Source: Actinocrispum wychmicini | GTDB lineage: Bacteria > Actinomycetota > Actinomycetes > Mycobacteriales > Pseudonocardiaceae | NCBI RefSeq assembly: GCF_004345645.1 | Contig: NZ_SLWS01000001.1 | Span: forward strand, 933,546-997,545 | Reading direction: 5' to 3' | Length of the DNA: 64,000 nt | Shown here: positions 50,872-60,224 of the stretch, piece by piece | Position numbering within the stretch: the first letter of the stretch is position 1 | Layout of the letters: every line of letters starts with the position of its first letter | Translations under genes and position numbers: made by a program | Notes under the pieces: model-generated | Told to the model about the DNA's origin: nothing | Database searches by the model: none | What the model saw: the letters and a program-made list of their open reading frames with translations, nothing else

Positions 50872-52440
50872 ATGAAGGGTGTGAAGCAGTTGAACACCGA
50901 GCAGGTCGATGTCGCGGTCGCCGCCCGTGGTGACGACGACGGCAGGCTTCCCAGGGCGCGCGCGAGCCTGGTGGGCGTCATCTCGGTCGCCGCCGCGCTG
51001 GCGTTCGGGCATCTGGTCGCCGGCGTGATCGACTCGAACGCCTCGCCGCTGCTGGCCGTCGGCAAGACCGCGATCGACATCACACCCAAGCCGATCCAGG
51101 ACTGGGCCAAGGCGACCTTCTACACGTACGACAAGCTCGTCCTGTTCATCGGCATGGGCCTGGTACTGCTCGGGATCGCGGTGGCGGCCGGGCTGGTGTC
51201 CCGGCGGTCGTCGACACCCGGCGTGATCATCGCCGTCGTCATCGGGATCGTGGGCATCGTCGCCGTCATGGTCCGGCCGGACGTCGGCCAGCTGTCCGTG
51301 CTCGCGCCCGTGGTCAGCCTGGTCACCGGCGCTGGGGTGTTCCGGCTGCTGCACCGCCGCGCATACGAGATCGTTGACGACGCGGACCGCCGGAAGTTCC
51401 TGAAGGTGTCCGTCGGTGTGGTCGCCGGGGTCGGCGTCGCCGGGGTCGCCGGGCAACTCCTGGCCAACCGGGTCGACGTGGAGGGCTCCCGGACCGCGGT
51501 CGGCGCGCTCGCCCCCACCACGCCGGCGCCGCCCGTGCCTACGGGCGTCGACTTCAGCCCGGCCACGCCGCGGTTCCTCACGTCCAACCGCGACTTCTAC
51601 CGGATCGACACCGCGCTGACCGTGCCCAAGCTGCGGGCCGAGGACTGGGCGCTGCGGATCCACGGCGCCGTCGACAAAGAGCTGACCCTGCGCTACGAGG
51701 ACATCCGGCAACGTCCCCTGATCGAGCGAACCATCACGCTCGCGTGCGTGTCCAACGAGGTCGGCGGTGACCTCATCTCCACGGCCACGTTCATCGGCGT
51801 CCCGCTCCGCGACATCCTCGCCGACGCCGGCGTCAAACCCGGCGCCGACCAGCTGTTCTCCACCAGCGTCGACGGGTTCACCTGCGGCACGCCGGTCGCC
51901 GACGTGCTGGACCGCGGGATGCTGGCGATCGGCATGAACGGCGAGCCGCTGCCGGTCGAGCACGGGTTCCCCGCCCGGATGGTCGTCCCCGGGCTGTACG
52001 GGTACGTGTCGGCCACCAAGTGGGTCGTGGACATGAACTTCAACAAGTTCACCGACGCCAACGCCTACTGGATCGACCGCGGCTGGTCCCAGAAGGCCCC
52101 GATCAAGACCCAGTCCCGGATCGACAGCCCGCACAGCCAGGACACCGTCAAGGGCACCAGGGTCACCGTCGCCGGCATCGCCTGGGCGCAGACCCGGGGC
52201 ATCGGCAAGGTGGAGGTCCGGGTGGACGGCGGCGACTGGCGGCCCACCCAGCTCGCCACCGAGGTGACCGTGGACACATGGCGGATGTGGAAAGCCGACC
52301 TGGACATCCGACCGGGCGATCACACGGTCGAGTGCCGAGCGACCGACAAAACCGGCTACACCCAAACCCAGGACCGCGCCGACCCGGCCCCCAACGGAGC
52401 CACCGGCTGGGACTCGCGAACCTTCACCGTCAGCACCTGA
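50872..52440 (+). CDS. Molybdopterin-dependent oxidoreductase, membrane-anchored (sulfite-oxidase fold)
   Basis: 522 residues. Four hydrophobic segments (about 33-52, 87-107, 113-132, 138-155) come first, then RRKFLKVSVGVVAG at about 173, which resembles a Tat signal (RRxFLK) within the chain. The molybdenum-cofactor domain (about 215-400) has the Mo-binding Cys in TITLACVSNEVGG and GYVSATKWV; the C-terminal domain (about 410-522) is the Mo-co dimerisation fold (VRVDGGDWRPTQLA). It probably oxidises a small extracellular compound, feeding electrons to membrane carriers; the substrate is unknown. Confidence 0.85.
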   Translation: MKGVKQLNTEQVDVAVAARGDDDGRLPRARASLVGVISVAAALAFGHLVAGVIDSNASPLLAVGKTAIDITPKPIQDWAKATFYTYDKLVLFIGMGLVLLGIAVAAGLVSRRSSTPGVIIAVVIGIVGIVAVMVRPDVGQLSVLAPVVSLVTGAGVFRLLHRRAYEIVDDADRRKFLKVSVGVVAGVGVAGVAGQLLANRVDVEGSRTAVGALAPTTPAPPVPTGVDFSPATPRFLTSNRDFYRIDTALTVPKLRAEDWALRIHGAVDKELTLRYEDIRQRPLIERTITLACVSNEVGGDLISTATFIGVPLRDILADAGVKPGADQLFSTSVDGFTCGTPVADVLDRGMLAIGMNGEPLPVEHGFPARMVVPGLYGYVSATKWVVDMNFNKFTDANAYWIDRGWSQKAPIKTQSRIDSPHSQDTVKGTRVTVAGIAWAQTRGIGKVEVRVDGGDWRPTQLATEVTVDTWRMWKADLDIRPGDHTVECRATDKTGYTQTQDRADPAPNGATGWDSRTFTVST

Positions 52441-52490
52441 TCCGGGACAGCCACACACCCAGGCCGGAGTTTTGCCCGACACCCAACCCC

Positions 52491-52623
52491 GGTTTGGCCG
52501 CGCCGGTCATTTACGCCCCAGAACACGCCCGACATCGCCCCAGGCACGGCGAGACCCAGCCCCGAGCGGAGATGTCGGTCGCGTGGGCTGGGGTGGAAAT
52601 GGCCGGCTGAAGGCGGCCAAACC
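52491..52623 (+). repeat. Hairpin element family B, copy 3 (133 bp)
   Basis: Perfect 11-bp terminal inverted repeats GGTTTGGCCGC and GCGGCCAAACC, then GCCGGTCATTT opposite AAATGGCCGGC, and CCGACATC opposite GATGTCGG; the loop lies between. It has the same length as the copy at 31273 and is nearly identical outside the loop. It begins 50 bp after the molybdoenzyme stop, same strand, and about 40 bp ahead of the Rex operator. Confidence 0.8.
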
Positions 52624-52624
52624 C

Positions 52625-52643
52625 GTCCGAGCGGAGCGAGGAC
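52625..52643 (+). repeat. Short hairpin tail adjoining family B copy 3
   Basis: GTCCGAGCGGAGCGAGGAC, identical to the sequence after copy 2 and starting one base after the element. The conserved spacing suggests it is part of the same unit. Confidence 0.6.
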
Positions 52644-52664
52644 AATCAGGCACTGCCTGCGACT

Positions 52665-52682
52665 TTGTGCATCCGTTCACAA
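52665..52682. promoter_or_regulatory. Rex operator (ROP) upstream of rex-hemACDB
   Basis: TTGTGCATCCGTTCACAA differs from the consensus TTGTGAA-N4-TTCACAA at one base. It is 70 bp before the Rex start. Rex binds this site when NADH is low, so the operon including heme synthesis is probably repressed then and released when NADH rises. The site is clear by sequence; the regulation follows from the family. Confidence 0.85.
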
Positions 52683-52752
52683 ATGGCTACCGTAGTCCCG
52701 TCACCATGGCTTCTTCGGTGACGATCATCCGGGTCTGGTGAGGAGTAGCAGC

Positions 52753-53547
52753 GTGGCGGCAGCGCGGGGTCAGCGTGGCGGCGACCGGGAGATACCGGCC
52801 GCACCCGGCGCGACCGAGGTCACCATGCCCATCCCGCCCGTGACCGACACGCCGATGCAGCGCGCTCGGACGATCCCCGAAGCGGCTGTCGCTCGGCTCG
52901 CCGTGTACCTGCGAGTGCTGTCCGGCATGGCAGAGCAGGGCGTGATCACCCTGTCCAGCGAGGAGCTCGCGGCCGCGACGGGGGTGAACTCTGCCAAACT
53001 GCGCAAGGATCTCTCGTACATCGGGTCGTACGGCACGCGTGGCGTCGGGTACGAGGTCAGCGTCCTGGTCGACCAGATCGAACGCATCCTGGGTCTGACC
53101 CGCAGCCACAGCGTGGCAGTGGTCGGAATCGGTAACCTCGGACATGCCCTCGCCAACTACGGCGGGTTCCCGAGCAGAGGTTTTCCCGTGGCCGCTCTCT
53201 TCGACGTCGACCCCGATCTCATCGGGGTGCCCGTCGGCGGCATGCCGGTCAGCCACATCGACGACATCCCCAAGGTCTGCCACGAGCGGGAGATCTCCAT
53301 CGGCGTGATCGCGACGCCGCCCGCTGCCGCGCAGGCCGTGTGCGACCGGTTGGTCGCCGGGGGTGTGGCGAGCATCGTGAACTTCGCCCCCGTGGTGCTG
53401 CAGGTGCCCGACCACGTTGAGGTGCGGAAAGTCGATTTGGCGGTCGAGCTCCAAATTTTGTCGTTCCATGTGGCGCGCAGAGCGGACAGTATGAATGTCA
53501 ACGGCGTGGCGCTGCCGAACGACAACGGGGTGGTGATCGGGCGATGA
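52753..53547 (+). CDS. rex: Redox-sensing transcriptional repressor Rex
   Basis: 264 residues from the GTG at 52753, with GAGGAG 7 bp upstream; 52738 is in the same frame but poorer. The winged-helix domain (about 40-100) has [20 protein letters not shown] and [13 protein letters not shown]; the Rossmann domain binds NAD(H) with [16 protein letters not shown]. It senses NADH/NAD and represses by binding ROP sites such as that at 52665. Its stop overlaps hemA by 4 bp. Confidence 0.95.
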   Translation: MAAARGQRGGDREIPAAPGATEVTMPIPPVTDTPMQRARTIPEAAVARLAVYLRVLSGMAEQGVITLSSEELAAATGVNSAKLRKDLSYIGSYGTRGVGYEVSVLVDQIERILGLTRSHSVAVVGIGNLGHALANYGGFPSRGFPVAALFDVDPDLIGVPVGGMPVSHIDDIPKVCHEREISIGVIATPPAAAQAVCDRLVAGGVASIVNFAPVVLQVPDHVEVRKVDLAVELQILSFHVARRADSMNVNGVALPNDNGVVIGR

Positions 53548-54860
53548 GTGTCCTCGCCGTGGGTCTTTCGCACCGCACGGCGGAGGTCGACCTGTTGGAG
53601 AAGGTCGCGCTGTCCGCTGACGGGGTGCCCAAGGTCCTCGCGGATCTGCTGCAGAGTTCGAACGTCTCCGAGGCGCTGGTGGTCTCGACCTGCAACCGGG
53701 TCGAGGTCTACGCGGTCGTCGAGGCGTTCCACGGTGGCCTGTCGGACGTGGTCGAAGTGCTCTCCCGGCACTCCGACCAGCCCGTCGCCACGTTGTACAA
53801 GCACCTGTACGTGCACTACGCGGCCGCCGCGGTCGAGCACCTGTTCACCGTCGCGTCGGGTCTCGACTCGATGGTCGTCGGTGAGGCGCAGATCCTCGGC
53901 CAGGTCCGGTTGGCCTACAACGCGGCCAAGCAGGCCGGCACGGTCGGGCGCGTCCTGCACGAGTTGTCCCAGCAGGCGCTGCGCGTCGGCAAACGCGCCC
54001 ACTCGGAGACCGAGCTGGACCAGGCCGGCGGATCCGTGGTCACGGAGGCGTTGTCGGACGCGGAAGCCGCGCTTGGCGGCCTCGCCGGACGCAACGCGCT
54101 CGTGGTCGGCGCTGGCTCGATGGGTGGGCTGGCCGTCGCCGCCCTGCGACGCGCCGAGATCGGCCGGGTCGTGATCGCGAACCGCACCCGCGCCAACGGC
54201 ACCAGGCTCGCGGATTCCCTTGCCGAGTACGACATCCCAGCCGAGGCCGTCGGCCTGGCGGACCTGGCTGAGCAGATCGCCGCGGCGGACGTCGTCGTGT
54301 CGTGCACCGGCGCGGTGGGTGCCGTCATCACGCACGGGCACGTCGCCCAACGGTCGACGCCGCTCGTCATCTGCGACCTCGGCCTGCCGCGGGACGTCGA
54401 ACAGGGTGTCGGCGAGTTGCCCGACGTCACTGTCGTGGACCTGGAAAGCCTGCAACGTCGGCTGTCCGACACGCCCAGCGGCCAAGGTTCGCTGCGGGCC
54501 GCGCGGATCGTCAGCCAAGAGGTGCAGGCGTACCTGGCCGCCCAGCGCTCCGCCGAGGTCACGCCGACCGTGACCGCGTTGCGCCGGCGGGCCGCCGAGG
54601 TCGTCAACGCCGAACTGCTTCGGCTCGACGCCAAGCTGCCGGGCCTGGACACCGAGGTGCGCCAGGAGCTGGCGCGCACGGTCAACCGGGTCGTGGACAA
54701 GCTGCTGCACACCCCGACCGTCCGGGTGAAGCAGCTCGCCGCGAACCCCGCGGGCGCCGGCTACGCCGACGCCCTGCGTGAGCTGTTCGCGCTCGACCCG
54801 GCCGCCCCCGACCGGATCGCGGGCTCCGAATTGCACACTGTGGACGGTGAACGGGAGTGA
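53544..54860 (+). CDS. hemA: Glutamyl-tRNA reductase
   Basis: 438 residues. The catalytic Cys 50 is in [11 protein letters not shown], with [20 protein letters not shown] as the tRNA/heme region and NADPH fold [15 protein letters not shown]. It reduces glutamyl-tRNA(Glu) to glutamate-1-semialdehyde, the first step of the C5 heme pathway. It overlaps rex and hemC by 4 bp each, so it is translated with the operon and controlled by the Rex operator. Confidence 0.95.
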   Translation: MSVLAVGLSHRTAEVDLLEKVALSADGVPKVLADLLQSSNVSEALVVSTCNRVEVYAVVEAFHGGLSDVVEVLSRHSDQPVATLYKHLYVHYAAAAVEHLFTVASGLDSMVVGEAQILGQVRLAYNAAKQAGTVGRVLHELSQQALRVGKRAHSETELDQAGGSVVTEALSDAEAALGGLAGRNALVVGAGSMGGLAVAALRRAEIGRVVIANRTRANGTRLADSLAEYDIPAEAVGLADLAEQIAAADVVVSCTGAVGAVITHGHVAQRSTPLVICDLGLPRDVEQGVGELPDVTVVDLESLQRRLSDTPSGQGSLRAARIVSQEVQAYLAAQRSAEVTPTVTALRRRAAEVVNAELLRLDAKLPGLDTEVRQELARTVNRVVDKLLHTPTVRVKQLAANPAGAGYADALRELFALDPAAPDRIAGSELHTVDGERE

Positions 54861-55828
54861 AGCGGACCATTCGCCTCGGAACCCGCGGCAGCGCGTTGGC
54901 GTTGGCGCAGACGCAGACCATCGCCGCGATGCTGGAGAGTGCCGCCGGCATCCACACCGAGATCGTCACCGTGTCCACCCCCGGTGACCGCTCGGACAAG
55001 CCGATCCCGGAGATCGGCATCGGCGTGTTCACCACGGCGGTGCGCGACGCGCTCGCCGACGACCAGGTGGACGTCGCCGTCCACTCCTACAAGGACTTGC
55101 CCACCGCGCCGGACCCTCGGCTCGCGCTCGCGGCTGTGCCGCAACGCGAAGACCCCAGGGACGCGTTGGTGGCGCGGGACGGGCTGACGCTCGGCGAGCT
55201 GCCGCCCGGATCGACCGTCGGAACCGGCTCGCCACGCCGGGCCGCCCAGCTCGAAGCGCTGGGTCTCGGCCTGGCGATCGTCGGCCTGCGCGGCAACGTG
55301 GACACTCGGATCCGCAAGGTCACCGACGGCCAGCTCGACGCGGTCGTGCTGGCCAAGGCGGGCCTGAAACGGCTCGGCCGCCTGGATGTGATCACCGAGG
55401 TGATCGAACCGATCCAGATGCTGCCGGCGCCCGCCCAGGGCGCCCTCGCGGTCGAGTGCCGCGTCGACGACGTCGACGTCGAACACCTTCTTCGCTCCAT
55501 TGTGGACGATCAAGCCACCAGGGCTGCCGCAGCCGCCGAGCGCGCCATGATGGCGACGCTCGAAGGCGGATGCAACGCGCCCGTTGGCGCACTGGCCGAT
55601 GTCGTGGAGGACCTCGACGACGACGGGCGCGTGGTGATGCGCCTGTCGTTGCGTGGCGTCGCCGCGGTGTACGCGAAGGACGACAAGGGCAAGCCCGTTG
55701 TCGTGGACCTGCTGCGTGCTTCGGCCACTGGTGACCTGACCGCTGCCGAGCAGCTCGGCCGTGACCTGGCCTTGGAACTGCTCGACCTCGGGGCCGGTGT
55801 GCTGTCGGCTCCCGAGGGCCGTAGTTGA
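54857..55828 (+). CDS. hemC: Porphobilinogen deaminase
   Basis: 323 residues. Conserved [35 protein letters not shown] and [10 protein letters not shown] are present. Cys 239 in [11 protein letters not shown] holds the dipyrromethane cofactor. It makes hydroxymethylbilane from four porphobilinogens. It lies between hemA and the fused hemD. Confidence 0.95.
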   Translation: MKRTIRLGTRGSALALAQTQTIAAMLESAAGIHTEIVTVSTPGDRSDKPIPEIGIGVFTTAVRDALADDQVDVAVHSYKDLPTAPDPRLALAAVPQREDPRDALVARDGLTLGELPPGSTVGTGSPRRAAQLEALGLGLAIVGLRGNVDTRIRKVTDGQLDAVVLAKAGLKRLGRLDVITEVIEPIQMLPAPAQGALAVECRVDDVDVEHLLRSIVDDQATRAAAAAERAMMATLEGGCNAPVGALADVVEDLDDDGRVVMRLSLRGVAAVYAKDDKGKPVVVDLLRASATGDLTAAEQLGRDLALELLDLGAGVLSAPEGRS

Positions 55829-57387
55829 TGGGAAGTGCCCTGAATATGACGACCACCCCCACTCGTGCACGCAAAGCTCCTGGACGCGTGGCATTCGTTG
55901 GCTCCGGTCCGGGTGACGCCGGGCTGCTGACCGTTCGCGCCAGAGAGCTGCTCGAGCGAGCCGAGCTGGTCGTGACCGACCCGGACGTGCCGGCCGGCGT
56001 GCTGGCGTACGTGAACGGTGCCGCCGAGGTCCGGCCGGCCGTCGGCGAGCCCGGCGACGTGGCCAAGGACCTCACCACCGAGGCCAAGGCGGGCCGGTCC
56101 GTGGTCCGCCTGGTCGCCGGTGACCCGCTGACCCAGGCTCCGGTCGTGGCCGAGACGCACGCGGTGGCCAAGAGCACGATCGCGTTCGACGTGATCCCCG
56201 GCGTTTCGGCGGGCACGGCCGTGCCCGCGTACGCCGGGGTCGCGCTCGGCTCGACGCACACCGAAGTGGATGTGCGCGGCGCGGTCGACTGGGCCGGCCT
56301 GGCCGGCACCCCGGGTCCGATCGTGCTGCACGCCAGCTCCAGCCACCTCGCCGAGGCCGCGTCCGCGCTCGTCGAACACGGCCTCGCGGCGCAGACGCCG
56401 GTCGCCGTGACCTCCGACGGCACCGGCTCCTCGCAGCGGACCATCGACACCACCCTGGCCTCGCTGGCCGCGGACGCCGGCGAACTGGTCGGGCACCTGG
56501 TGGTCACGGTCGGGCAGGCCGTCGCCGGCCGCTCGAAGCTGTCGTGGTGGGAGTCGCGGGCGCTGTACGGCTGGAAGGTCCTGGTGCCGCGCACCAAGGA
56601 CCAGGCGCAGGAGATGTCCGAGCGGCTGCGGACGCACGGCGCCATCCCGTCCGAGGTGCCGACCATCTCGGTCGAGCCGCCCCGGTCCCCGGCGCAGATG
56701 GAACGGGCCGTCAAGGGCCTGGTCGACGGCCGGTACCAGTGGGTGGTGTTCACGTCCACCAACGCCGTCCGCGCGGTGTGGGAGAAGTTCGCCGAGTTCG
56801 GCCTGGACGCGCGGGCGTTCTCCGGCGTGAAGATCGCGTGCGTCGGCGAGTCCACGGCCGCGCGGGTGCGGGCGTTCGGCATCATCCCCGAGCTGATCCC
56901 GTCCGGTGAGCAGTCCAGCGAGGGCCTGCTCGCGGACTTCCCGCCGTACGACGACATCCTCGACCCGGTCGACCGGGTGCTGCTGCCCCGCGCCGACATC
57001 GCCACCGAGACCCTGGCCGCCGGGCTGCGTGACCGTGGCTGGGAGATCGACGACGTGACGGCGTACCGGACCGTGCGGGCCGCGCCGCCGCCCGCCGACA
57101 CCCGCGAGATGATCAAGACCGGTGGGTTCGACGCGGTGTGCTTCACCTCGTCCTCCACGGTCCGCAACCTGGTCGGCATCGCGGGCAAGCCGCACGCCCG
57201 GACGCTGGTGGCGTGCATCGGCCCGAAGACCGCCGAGACCGCCCGTGAGTTCGGCCTGCGGGTGGACGTCCAGCCGGAGTTCGCCCAGGTGCCTGCCCTG
57301 GTGGACGCCCTGGCCGAGCACGCGGCCCGGCTGCGGGCCGAAGGCGCCCTGCCACCGCCGCGGAAGACCAAGCGAGCCCGCAGGTAA
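55828..57387 (+). CDS. hemD: Uroporphyrinogen-III synthase fused to an SUMT-like domain
   Basis: 519 residues. The N-terminal domain (about 20-245) is SUMT-like: VGSGPGDAGLLTVRA is intact, but the second motif reads RLVAGDPLTQAP where active enzymes have GGDPF, so methylation of the tetrapyrrole is doubtful. The C-terminal domain (about 255-500) is HemD: KVLVPRTKDQAQEMSERL, WVVFTSTNAVRAVWEK, and CIGPKTAETAREFGL. It closes and inverts ring D of hydroxymethylbilane. It follows hemC with a one-base overlap; ATG 55828 or 55846 are possible starts. Confidence 0.9.
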   Translation: MGSALNMTTTPTRARKAPGRVAFVGSGPGDAGLLTVRARELLERAELVVTDPDVPAGVLAYVNGAAEVRPAVGEPGDVAKDLTTEAKAGRSVVRLVAGDPLTQAPVVAETHAVAKSTIAFDVIPGVSAGTAVPAYAGVALGSTHTEVDVRGAVDWAGLAGTPGPIVLHASSSHLAEAASALVEHGLAAQTPVAVTSDGTGSSQRTIDTTLASLAADAGELVGHLVVTVGQAVAGRSKLSWWESRALYGWKVLVPRTKDQAQEMSERLRTHGAIPSEVPTISVEPPRSPAQMERAVKGLVDGRYQWVVFTSTNAVRAVWEKFAEFGLDARAFSGVKIACVGESTAARVRAFGIIPELIPSGEQSSEGLLADFPPYDDILDPVDRVLLPRADIATETLAAGLRDRGWEIDDVTAYRTVRAAPPPADTREMIKTGGFDAVCFTSSSTVRNLVGIAGKPHARTLVACIGPKTAETAREFGLRVDVQPEFAQVPALVDALAEHAARLRAEGALPPPRKTKRARR

Positions 57388-57408
57388 CCCGACCTGAGTG
57401 GAGCCCTG

Positions 57409-58386
57409 ATGTTCCCGAGCCACCGTCCCCGCCGGCTCCGGCGAACGGCCGCGACGCGGCGGTTGGTGAGCGAGACGACGATCCGGCCGGAGCAGCTCGT
57501 CCTGCCGATGTTCGTGAAGGAAGGGCTGGCCGAGCCGGTCGCCCTCACGTCGATGCCGGGTGTGGTCCAGCACAGCCGTGACTCGCTGCGGAAGGCCGCC
57601 GCGGAGGCGGTGGCGGCCGGGGTCGGTGGCCTGATGCTGTTCGGCGTCCCCGAACGGCACGACGCGGTCGGCTCGGGCGCGACGGACCCGGACGGGATCC
57701 TGAACGTGGCCCTGCGCGACGTCCGGGCCGAGGTCGGTGACGCCACGGTGTTGATGTCCGACCTGTGCCTGGACGAGTTCACCGACCATGGGCACTGCGG
57801 CGTGCTGGACGCGCACGGCAACGTCGACAACGACGCCACGCTTGAGGTTTACGCCGAGATGGCCGTGGCGCAGGCGCATGCCGGCGCGCATGTGCTGGGA
57901 CCGAGCGGAATGATGGACGGCCAGGTGGCCGTGATCCGCAGCGCGTTGGACGACGCGGGCTTCGAGGACACAGGCATCCTGGCGTACTCCGCGAAGTACG
58001 CGTCAGCGTTCTTCGGCCCGTTCCGGGAAGCCGTGGACTCCCAGCTCAAAGGCGACCGCAAGACGTACCAGCAGGACCCGGGCAACATCCGGGAAGCGCT
58101 CCGGGAGATCCAGCTCGACCTCGCCGAGGGCGCCGACATGGTCATGGTCAAGCCGGCGCTGCCGTACCTGGACGTGATCCGCGCGGCCGCCGAGATGTCG
58201 GACGTACCGGTGGCCGCCTACCAGGTGTCCGGCGAGTACTCGATGATCGAGGCCGCCGCCGCGAACGGCTGGATCGACCGGGACCGGGCGGTACTGGAGG
58301 CGTTGACGGCCATCCGCCGCGCGGGCGCGGACATCGTGCTCACGTACTGGGCGGTCGAGGTCGCGGGCTGGCTCGACGGACGTTGA
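57409..58386 (+). CDS. hemB: Delta-aminolevulinic acid dehydratase (porphobilinogen synthase)
   Basis: 325 residues. The two catalytic Lys are in [16 protein letters not shown] and [12 protein letters not shown]. The metal loop reads [15 protein letters not shown], a Cys-Asp-Cys mix rather than three Cys, as is usual in actinobacteria. It joins two aminolevulinates into porphobilinogen. Order hemA-C-D-B is kept, 21 bp after hemD. The Rex operator should control it with the rest. Confidence 0.94.
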   Translation: MFPSHRPRRLRRTAATRRLVSETTIRPEQLVLPMFVKEGLAEPVALTSMPGVVQHSRDSLRKAAAEAVAAGVGGLMLFGVPERHDAVGSGATDPDGILNVALRDVRAEVGDATVLMSDLCLDEFTDHGHCGVLDAHGNVDNDATLEVYAEMAVAQAHAGAHVLGPSGMMDGQVAVIRSALDDAGFEDTGILAYSAKYASAFFGPFREAVDSQLKGDRKTYQQDPGNIREALREIQLDLAEGADMVMVKPALPYLDVIRAAAEMSDVPVAAYQVSGEYSMIEAAAANGWIDRDRAVLEALTAIRRAGADIVLTYWAVEVAGWLDGR

Positions 58387-58402
58387 AGGTAACGTTCGCG
58401 CC

Positions 58403-58852
58403 GTGAAGATTCGCATATCGGGCGGTGACACCGACGCCCCACCGGTCGTCCGATACTCGTTCTGGACGTGGATATTCGCGGGCGCGGTCGGCCTGATCGA
58501 CGCCGTGCTGCTGTGGTCGGTCAAGAACGCGCTGGTGGATCAAGCCATCAGGCAGAACACCAACTCGACGGTGTCCGCGGACCAGATCCGGTCCGGCGCG
58601 GACAACCTGGTGTGGTTCGTGACCATCACAGCGGTCGTGTTCGCCGTGGCGTACGCGTTCTTCGCCTACCGGGCCAGGGACGGTATCCGGTCGGCGCGGA
58701 CGACGCTGCTCGTCGTGGGTGTCTTCCACCTGCTGCTGAGCATGCTTGTGACCGTCAGCTACCTCGTGCTTTTCTCGGTGCTGCTGTCCATCGTCGGGAT
58801 GGTCCTGCTGTACCTGCCGACCGCGCGGGCGTACTTCAACCCCGAGCGTTAG
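58403..58852 (+). CDS. Hypothetical four-helix membrane protein
   Basis: 149 residues, GTG start, 16 bp after hemB. Four hydrophobic segments: about 23-43 (IFAGAVGLIDAVLLW), 70-88 (VWFVTITAVVFAVAYAFFAY), 101-121 and 122-141. The loop after TM1 (QAIRQNTNSTVSADQI) is extracytoplasmic by charge. It probably cotranscribes with the heme operon. It resembles the next gene in layout but not in detail; no domain is recognised. Confidence 0.7.
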   Translation: MKIRISGGDTDAPPVVRYSFWTWIFAGAVGLIDAVLLWSVKNALVDQAIRQNTNSTVSADQIRSGADNLVWFVTITAVVFAVAYAFFAYRARDGIRSARTTLLVVGVFHLLLSMLVTVSYLVLFSVLLSIVGMVLLYLPTARAYFNPER

Positions 58853-58859
58853 GAGCGAA

Positions 58860-59360
58860 GTGTCCGACCACCAACCGCTGTTCCCCGGGCCCGCCCGGCC
58901 GCCGGGCACCGTGCCGCCCGTGCCGAAGCCGCCGGTGCCGAAAGAGGTCACCATCGCGTTCGTGATCTGGGTGCTCACCGCGGTGGTCGGGGCCGTGGTG
59001 CAGCTGGTCAACCTGGATCCGCTGGTCAAGTCGTACCAGCGGCAGCTCGGCAACTCCGGCCAGAGCGACGTGCTCAGCTACGGCGAACTGCGGACCGCGG
59101 CGTTCGCCGGGGTCATCGTCGCCGCCCTGCTCTGGTTGTTCTTCGCCTGGAAGATGCGGTCCGGAAAGAACTGGGCGCGGGTCGTTCTCAGCCTGCTCGC
59201 GGTGGTCGGGCTGATGGCGCAGGCCGTGGCCGTGGGCTTCAGCGACGTCCTCGCGATCGTCGAGGTGCTGGTCACCGCCACCGGCCTGGTGTTCATGTTC
59301 ATGCCGCCGGCCAACGCGTACTTTGGGCAGTTCCGCCGGCAGCCCTTCCTCCGGCCATGA
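58860..59360 (+). CDS. Hypothetical membrane protein with Pro-rich N-terminus
   Basis: 166 residues, GTG start. A Pro-rich cytoplasmic start (FPGPARPPGTVPPVPKPPVP) leads to four hydrophobic segments (about 32-50, 78-96, 106-124, 128-149), with YQRQLGNSGQSDVLSY between the first two. The pattern resembles the preceding gene, so they may be distant paralogs. Its stop overlaps the next gene (ATGA). Function unknown. Confidence 0.7.
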   Translation: MSDHQPLFPGPARPPGTVPPVPKPPVPKEVTIAFVIWVLTAVVGAVVQLVNLDPLVKSYQRQLGNSGQSDVLSYGELRTAAFAGVIVAALLWLFFAWKMRSGKNWARVVLSLLAVVGLMAQAVAVGFSDVLAIVEVLVTATGLVFMFMPPANAYFGQFRRQPFLRP

Positions 59361-59791
59361 CCCAGCCGGTGCTGTTCTCGGAGCCGGGGTCCACCTGGTG
59401 GCCCGCGTTGTGGGGGCCGATCTTCGCGGTCGTCGGCGCCCTGGTCGAATGGCTCACCGGTCCGGTCCACACGGTCGGCTGGACGGTCGTCGGCCTGGTG
59501 CTCGCTGGCGCTGGCGCGGCGTGGGCGTACGGCAGGCGCCAGGTGTGCTCGGTCGAACTGACCCCGGAAACCCTGCGCCAGGGCCGGGAAACGATGGACG
59601 TCTCGAAGATCGCGGCCGCTGACGAGGAAGTCGGGACACCCATGGCCGCGCGCGTGCTCGGAACCGGATGGGCCGTGCCGCGCAAGTTCGAATCCGTACC
59701 TGTTCGGTTACAGGACGGCACCACGGTCGTCGCGTGGGCGCGGGACGGCGAGGCATTGCGGGTTGCCCTGCAAAAGCTTGTCGAGTCGTGA
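59357..59791 (+). CDS. Hypothetical membrane protein, DUF3093-like
   Basis: 144 residues. Two helices (about 15-35 and 38-58, WTVVGLVLAGAGAAWAYG) are followed by a cytoplasmic beta-rich part: SVELTPETLRQGRETM, KIAAADEEVG, ARVLGTGWAVPRKFE and a final LQDGTTVVAWARDGEALRVA. That order resembles DUF3093 proteins but the match is loose. It overlaps the previous gene by 4 bp. Function unknown. Confidence 0.65.
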   Translation: MTQPVLFSEPGSTWWPALWGPIFAVVGALVEWLTGPVHTVGWTVVGLVLAGAGAAWAYGRRQVCSVELTPETLRQGRETMDVSKIAAADEEVGTPMAARVLGTGWAVPRKFESVPVRLQDGTTVVAWARDGEALRVALQKLVES

Positions 59792-59804
59792 GAAGCTGCG
59801 TGCT

Positions 59805-60152
59805 GTGACCGCCCAGCCCGAGACCGCGCAGGAACCCGAGGTTCCCGAGTCGCCGCCGTATCGCGCCCGGTTGAACCAGCCGCGCCGCGCGTTCGTCGGC
59901 GTCGCCGAAGTGGTGGTCGCCGGTTTCCTGGTGTGGCTGGCGTTCTGGCTGTGGGCGAAGGCACCGGTCACCATCACCCAGTCGTTCGGCGACGGGCAGC
60001 CGCCGTATGTGTCCCACCGATACTTCGGCCACTGGCTGTCGCTCTCGATCCTGTCCGGTACGGTCGCGGCGGTACTCGTTCTCGACGCGGTCCGGGAGTT
60101 CGTCCTGGCGGTTCGCGCGCGCCCGCGCGCGAAAGGGCGTCGTAGGCGATAA
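59805..60152 (+). CDS. Hypothetical two-helix membrane protein
   Basis: 115 residues from GTG 59805. The N-terminus is acidic and Pro/Glu-rich (TAQPETAQEPEVPESPPYRA). Two membrane segments (about 31-50, VAEVVVAGFLVWLAFWLWA, and 75-95, SILSGTVAAVLVLDAV) enclose a 25-residue outside loop with YVSHRYFGHW. A basic tail (RARPRAKGRRRR) ends it. Another small unknown protein between the heme and efflux operons. Confidence 0.65.
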   Translation: MTAQPETAQEPEVPESPPYRARLNQPRRAFVGVAEVVVAGFLVWLAFWLWAKAPVTITQSFGDGQPPYVSHRYFGHWLSLSILSGTVAAVLVLDAVREFVLAVRARPRAKGRRRR

Positions 60153-60224
60153 GTCCAGCGGTTCCCAGGAAACTCCCAGCCTCCTCCCAGCCGGTCGGCA
60201 TCTGATACGAAGAGCATTGCCGCC

